Assembly: GCF_900114455.1 (NCBI RefSeq)
Contig: NZ_FOTC01000002.1
Span: 153,012-217,011 of the forward strand
Direction of reading: 5' to 3'
Source of the DNA: Halogranum rubrum
Lineage (GTDB): Archaea; Halobacteriota; Halobacteria; Halobacteriales; Haloferacaceae
Length of the DNA stretch: 64,000 nt
Below are positions 61,237-64,000 of the stretch, one piece after another. Made by a program: the position numbers and the translations under genes. The stretch's first letter is position 1; every line of letters begins with the position of its first letter. The notes below the pieces were generated by a model, which worked only from the letters and a program-made list of their open reading frames with translations, was not told the DNA's origin and did no database searches.

Positions 61237-62190
61237 ATGGCCGTAGCCAGTACACAAATGAGTCACGAGGACGAATCCGAGTGCGTGCACGACCGCTGGC
61301 TCGTTCTCAATCCGACGAGTGGGACCGCAACCCACGTCGACCGCGTCCGCTCGCTGGCCGCCGAGCGAGGCTACCGTATCGAGCAGACCGAGGGACCGGG
61401 TCACGCGGTCGAACTCGCCGAGGCCGCCGTCGAAGCCGACGCCGACCTCGTCGCTGCGGCGGGCGGCGACGGCACGCTGAACGAGGTGCTTCGAGGACTC
61501 GACGCCGCCGACGGACTCGACGACGTCACGCTCGGCGTCGTCCCGACGGGGACGGAGAATCTCTTCGCCACTAACATCGACGTCACGGGCATCGAACGAG
61601 CGTTCGCCGTCCTCGACACGGGCGAGCGGCGACGAATCGACATCGGCGTCGCCGGCGAGACACCGTTCGTCATGTCCTGTGTCGCCGGGCTGACCGCAGA
61701 GGCGAGCATCGCCACGTCGAGCGAACTGAAAGAGCGATTCGGGTCGCTGGCGTTCGCCATCACCGGCGTCCAACAAGCGGCGGACTTCGACGGCCTCCAC
61801 ATCGACGTCAGCGCCGTCTCGAAGGGAGAAGAGACGCGATGGGCGGGCGAGGCACTCGGTGCGCTCGTCGGCAACGTTCGGCGCTTCGCGAAACAGGGCG
61901 GGCAGGCGAACGTCGAAGACGGTCTGTTCGAAGTCGTCGTCATCGAGCAGATGCCGACGAGCAAAGCCGTCGCGGAGGCCGCCGCACACCGCGTGTTCGC
62001 CCGCGACACCGAACACGTCCACCGGTTTCAGGCGAGTCAACTGACCGTCGACGCGCTCGACGGCGAACCCATCAACTTCAGCATCGACGGCGAACCGCAC
62101 CGAGACGACCATCTCGTCTTGCACACTCGGCCGAAGGCGCTACAGGTGTGTGTCGGCCCGGACTACGAAGCCGACCCCACGGACGAGTGA
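61237..62190 (+). CDS. Diacylglycerol kinase-like lipid kinase
   Basis: About 317 residues from the ATG at 61237 (a second ATG at 61258 gives 310). A DAGK catalytic fold: LVLNPTSGTATHVDRVRSLAAERGYRIEQTEGPGHA, then AAAGGDGTLNEVLRGL with the GGDGT nucleotide motif, and a C-terminal beta domain (LTVDALDGEPINFSIDGEPH). Expected to phosphorylate a lipid such as diacyl- or archaeal diether glycerol. It is divergent from topA. The long upstream frame is unlikely. Confidence 0.85.
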   Translation: MAVASTQMSHEDESECVHDRWLVLNPTSGTATHVDRVRSLAAERGYRIEQTEGPGHAVELAEAAVEADADLVAAAGGDGTLNEVLRGLDAADGLDDVTLGVVPTGTENLFATNIDVTGIERAFAVLDTGERRRIDIGVAGETPFVMSCVAGLTAEASIATSSELKERFGSLAFAITGVQQAADFDGLHIDVSAVSKGEETRWAGEALGALVGNVRRFAKQGGQANVEDGLFEVVVIEQMPTSKAVAEAAAHRVFARDTEHVHRFQASQLTVDALDGEPINFSIDGEPHRDDHLVLHTRPKALQVCVGPDYEADPTDE

Positions 62191-62235
62191 CGCGACAGGA
62201 CAAGCCTTTTCGACGCACTGCCACGAGATTCGGTG

Positions 62236-62481
62236 ATGGACTCGCGTCTCCGTTCGCTCGCCCTCCTCGTCGGTGTCCTCCTCGTCACTGTACCCCTCTA
62301 CGCCCCGCTGTTCGACGTGACGGGAGTGGACTACCAGTACGAAGCGACAGAGCTGACCGTCGACGACGACGGACTCACGCTCGTGAACGACGCACCACGA
62401 AACGTGCACTGGCGTCACGGCGAGCGCACAAAGAATCATGGTGCTTCTGTCCCTCTGGTACAGTATGTCTCACGTCCCTGA
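62236..62481 (+). CDS. Short membrane-anchored hypothetical protein, possibly truncated
   Basis: An 81-residue frame. A hydrophobic N-terminal segment (RSLALLVGVLLVTVPLYAPLF) is followed by YQYEATELTVDDDGLTLVND; haloarchaeal proteins with this start are usually longer, so the last 25 residues may be out-of-family reading after a deletion. The next gene (62465) appears to have its own promoter inside this frame. No function is recognised. Confidence 0.4.
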   Translation: MDSRLRSLALLVGVLLVTVPLYAPLFDVTGVDYQYEATELTVDDDGLTLVNDAPRNVHWRHGERTKNHGASVPLVQYVSRP

Positions 62482-62650
62482 GCACGTCGAAATGTTCGTC
62501 TGTACGAACTGCCAAGTCGTCCACGCGGGGTCAGTCGCCGAAATCGAGGACGGCCACGAGTTCTCTGCACCCGACCGGTGCGGCGCGTGCGAGAGTACCG
62601 AGTTCGTCGCTACCGAGCGATGGGCGTACCACGGCGACGAACACCAGTAG
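62465..62650 (+). CDS. Small zinc ribbon protein
   Basis: A 61-residue protein with CTNCQVV (about residues 13-19) and CGACEST (about 40-46), a single zinc ribbon. It is acidic, with Glu/Asp/His-rich ends. The ATG at 62465 lies about 28 bp after an AAAGAATC box, fitting a leaderless mRNA. No named family is certain; it is one of many haloarchaeal CPxCG-like small proteins. Confidence 0.6.
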   Translation: MSHVPEHVEMFVCTNCQVVHAGSVAEIEDGHEFSAPDRCGACESTEFVATERWAYHGDEHQ

Positions 62651-62751
62651 TCAGAGCATCGAAGAACCGAAGAGCCGAACCAGCGAGTCGCGAGAGTCGA
62701 CTCGCAGAGACCCGCGCACAGCGCAGATTGCTGTGTGGCTCCGTCGCGTCC

Positions 62752-64000
62752 TCAGTCGTCCAGTCGCTCGCGGAGCAACTGGTTCGCCGTACCGGGGTCT
62801 GCACTTCCGCGGGACTTCTGCATGACCTGCCCGACGAGGAAGTTCAACGCGCCACTTTCACCCGAGTGATAGTCCTCGACGGCGTCGGGGTTCTCCTCGA
62901 TGGCCTCCTCGACGAAGTCGACGATTTCGTCGTCGTCGGCCTTACCGAGTCCCTCTTGCTCGATGACGGTGTCTGGGTCGACACCGTCGTCGAGCATCTG
63001 CCGGAGGACGATCTCCTCGGCGTTCTTCGTCGTGATGTCGTCGGTAGCGACGAGTTCGACGAGATGCTTGAACTCGTCGAGTCGGTCGCTGACGTCGGTA
63101 ATCTCCATGTCGCGGTAGTTCAGTTCGCCGAGGAGGTTGTCGGCGACCCACGTCGCTGCGAGGTCGGGGTCGAACGACTCGGCGACGTCCTCGTAGAAGT
63201 CCGCGACTTCCTTCGTGGAGGTCAGTTTGGAAGCAGATTCCTCGTCAAGTCCGTACTCCTCGCGGAAGCGCTCGCGGCGCGCGTCGGGGAGTTCCGGAAT
63301 CGGAATCTGCTGTTTCCAGTCGGAGACCTGTAGCGGCGGCAGGTCGGCTTCGAGGAAGTAGCGGTAGTCTTTCTCCTCTTCTTTCGAGCGCATCGAGACG
63401 GTGATGCCACGAGATTCGTCCCAGTGACGCGTCTCCTGTTCGATGACGCGGCCGCGCTGAATCGCGTTCTTCTGGCGAGTGACCTCGTAGGCAAGCGCCT
63501 TCTCTGCGCCCTTGTGACTGGAGATGTTCTTGACCTCCGTGCGGTTCGCCGCGTCGAGCGTCTCCTTCGAGATAGACCCGTCGTCGGCGACGTCGTCGGC
63601 GGGGACCATCGAGATGTTGGCGTCGACGCGGAGCGACCCGTCGCGCGTGGAGTCGAAGACGCCGAGATATTCGAGCACTTCCTCCAACTTGGCGAGGAAG
63701 TTTCTGACCTCTTTCGGACTCCGGAAGTCGGGTTCCGTGACGATTTCCATCAGCGGCGTCCCTGCACGGTTGTAGTTGACGAGCGTGTAGTCGGCGGTGT
63801 CGATGCTGCCGCCTTTGTGCTGGAGGCTTCCCGGGTCTTCTTCGAGGTGGGCGCGGCGGACGTTGATGATGCGTCGCTCGTCACGGATGTCGACTTCCAA
63901 CTGTCCGTCTTGACAGATAGGGGCGTCGTACTGGGTGATTTGGAAGTTCTTGGGGAGGTCGGGGTAGTAGTAGTTCTTCCGGTGGAACGTCGTCTCTTCG
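62752..64000 (-). CDS. gatB: Asp-tRNA(Asn)/Glu-tRNA(Gln) amidotransferase subunit B (5' end outside window)
   Basis: The C-terminal 415 or so residues of GatB; the frame stays open to base 64000. It includes the catalytic-core segment EVDIRDERRIINVRRAHLEED and NYNRAGTPLMEIVTEPDFRSP, and the YqeY-like C-terminal tail (GELNYRDMEITDV... and NFLVGQVMQKSRGSADPG). GatB transfers ammonia to misacylated tRNA with GatC and GatA, needed when Asn-tRNA or Gln-tRNA synthetase is missing. The other subunits are not in this window. The 100 bp after its stop hold nothing obvious. Confidence 0.93.
   Translation of the reverse strand, partial: EETTFHRKNYYYPDLPKNFQITQYDAPICQDGQLEVDIRDERRIINVRRAHLEEDPGSLQHKGGSIDTADYTLVNYNRAGTPLMEIVTEPDFRSPKEVRNFLAKLEEVLEYLGVFDSTRDGSLRVDANISMVPADDVADDGSISKETLDAANRTEVKNISSHKGAEKALAYEVTRQKNAIQRGRVIEQETRHWDESRGITVSMRSKEEEKDYRYFLEADLPPLQVSDWKQQIPIPELPDARRERFREEYGLDEESASKLTSTKEVADFYEDVAESFDPDLAATWVADNLLGELNYRDMEITDVSDRLDEFKHLVELVATDDITTKNAEEIVLRQMLDDGVDPDTVIEQEGLGKADDDEIVDFVEEAIEENPDAVEDYHSGESGALNFLVGQVMQKSRGSADPGTANQLLRERLDD

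Overview
The window is a gene-dense, GC-rich stretch of a haloarchaeal chromosome, most likely from the Haloferacales (Haloferax/Halogeometricum-like). This is inferred from strongly acidic proteins, archaea-only genes (prefoldin beta, RpoP, L37Ae, Pcc1, TruD, Pth2, geranylgeranylglyceryl-phosphate synthase, pantoate kinase with 4-phosphopantoate-beta-alanine ligase, GatB), halocyanin, haloarchaeal DUF families, and TATA-like boxes about 27 bp upstream of start codons, as expected for leaderless transcripts. No intact insertion sequence, CRISPR array or rRNA was seen. One tRNA is present, tRNA-Ser(CGA).

Layout. 1-3.4 kb: the end of a sugar-type ABC importer (two permeases), a cytidine deaminase and an NhaC-type antiporter. 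3.4-10.6 kb (minus): a seven-gene type IV pilus-like operon with five small pilin-like membrane-anchored proteins, a TadC/PilC-like membrane protein and a PilB/VirB11-like ATPase, with most genes overlapping. Divergent from it, 10.8-14.1 kb, is a DUF4129/DUF7269-like/DUF58/membrane-protein operon, followed by a convergent MoxR ATPase. 15.5 kb: tRNA-Ser with a 21-bp copy of its 3' end 142 bp downstream. 16-26 kb: small unknowns, a PQQ-propeller lipoprotein, an isopropylmalate/citramalate synthase-type enzyme, a DUF192 protein, a secreted metalloprotease, an HNH-like protein, GMP synthase subunit A and a DUF2070 membrane protein. 26.3-29.8 kb (minus): an information-processing cluster (zinc finger, DUF3194, prefoldin beta, Pcc1, RpoP, L37Ae, DUF2103) in which halocyanin and a GerW-like gene sit between Pcc1 and prefoldin.

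30-38 kb: a membrane protein, TruD, Pth2, an intergenic region full of inverted repeats, dCTP deaminase overlapping a ThiR-like regulator, a methyltransferase, an SDR and the Thi4 thiazole synthase with a palindrome in its promoter. 38.3-44.5 kb: a 2-oxoacid/acetoin dehydrogenase-like set (E2 fused to an OsmC domain, AcoX/NAD-kinase-like protein, E1 beta, E1 alpha), interrupted by a TrmG10-like methyltransferase. The E1 enzymes need thiamine diphosphate, which links them to the neighbouring thiamine genes.

44.6-56.7 kb: a glutathionyl-hydroquinone-reductase-like GST, two divergent copies of an unknown family, a membrane cytochrome b/sulfite-oxidase fusion, the archaeal CoA pair, AspS, a TrkA-N protein coupled to an APC-UspA transporter, an Lrp regulator and GGGP synthase. 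56.7-58.5 kb is a small defence-like islet: an EVE-like/HNH endonuclease, a remnant resembling the end of a restriction-modification methylase, and a DUF433/DUF5615 toxin-antitoxin-like pair. It is followed by topoisomerase I, a lipid kinase, two small ORFs and the 3' part of gatB, which runs off the window.
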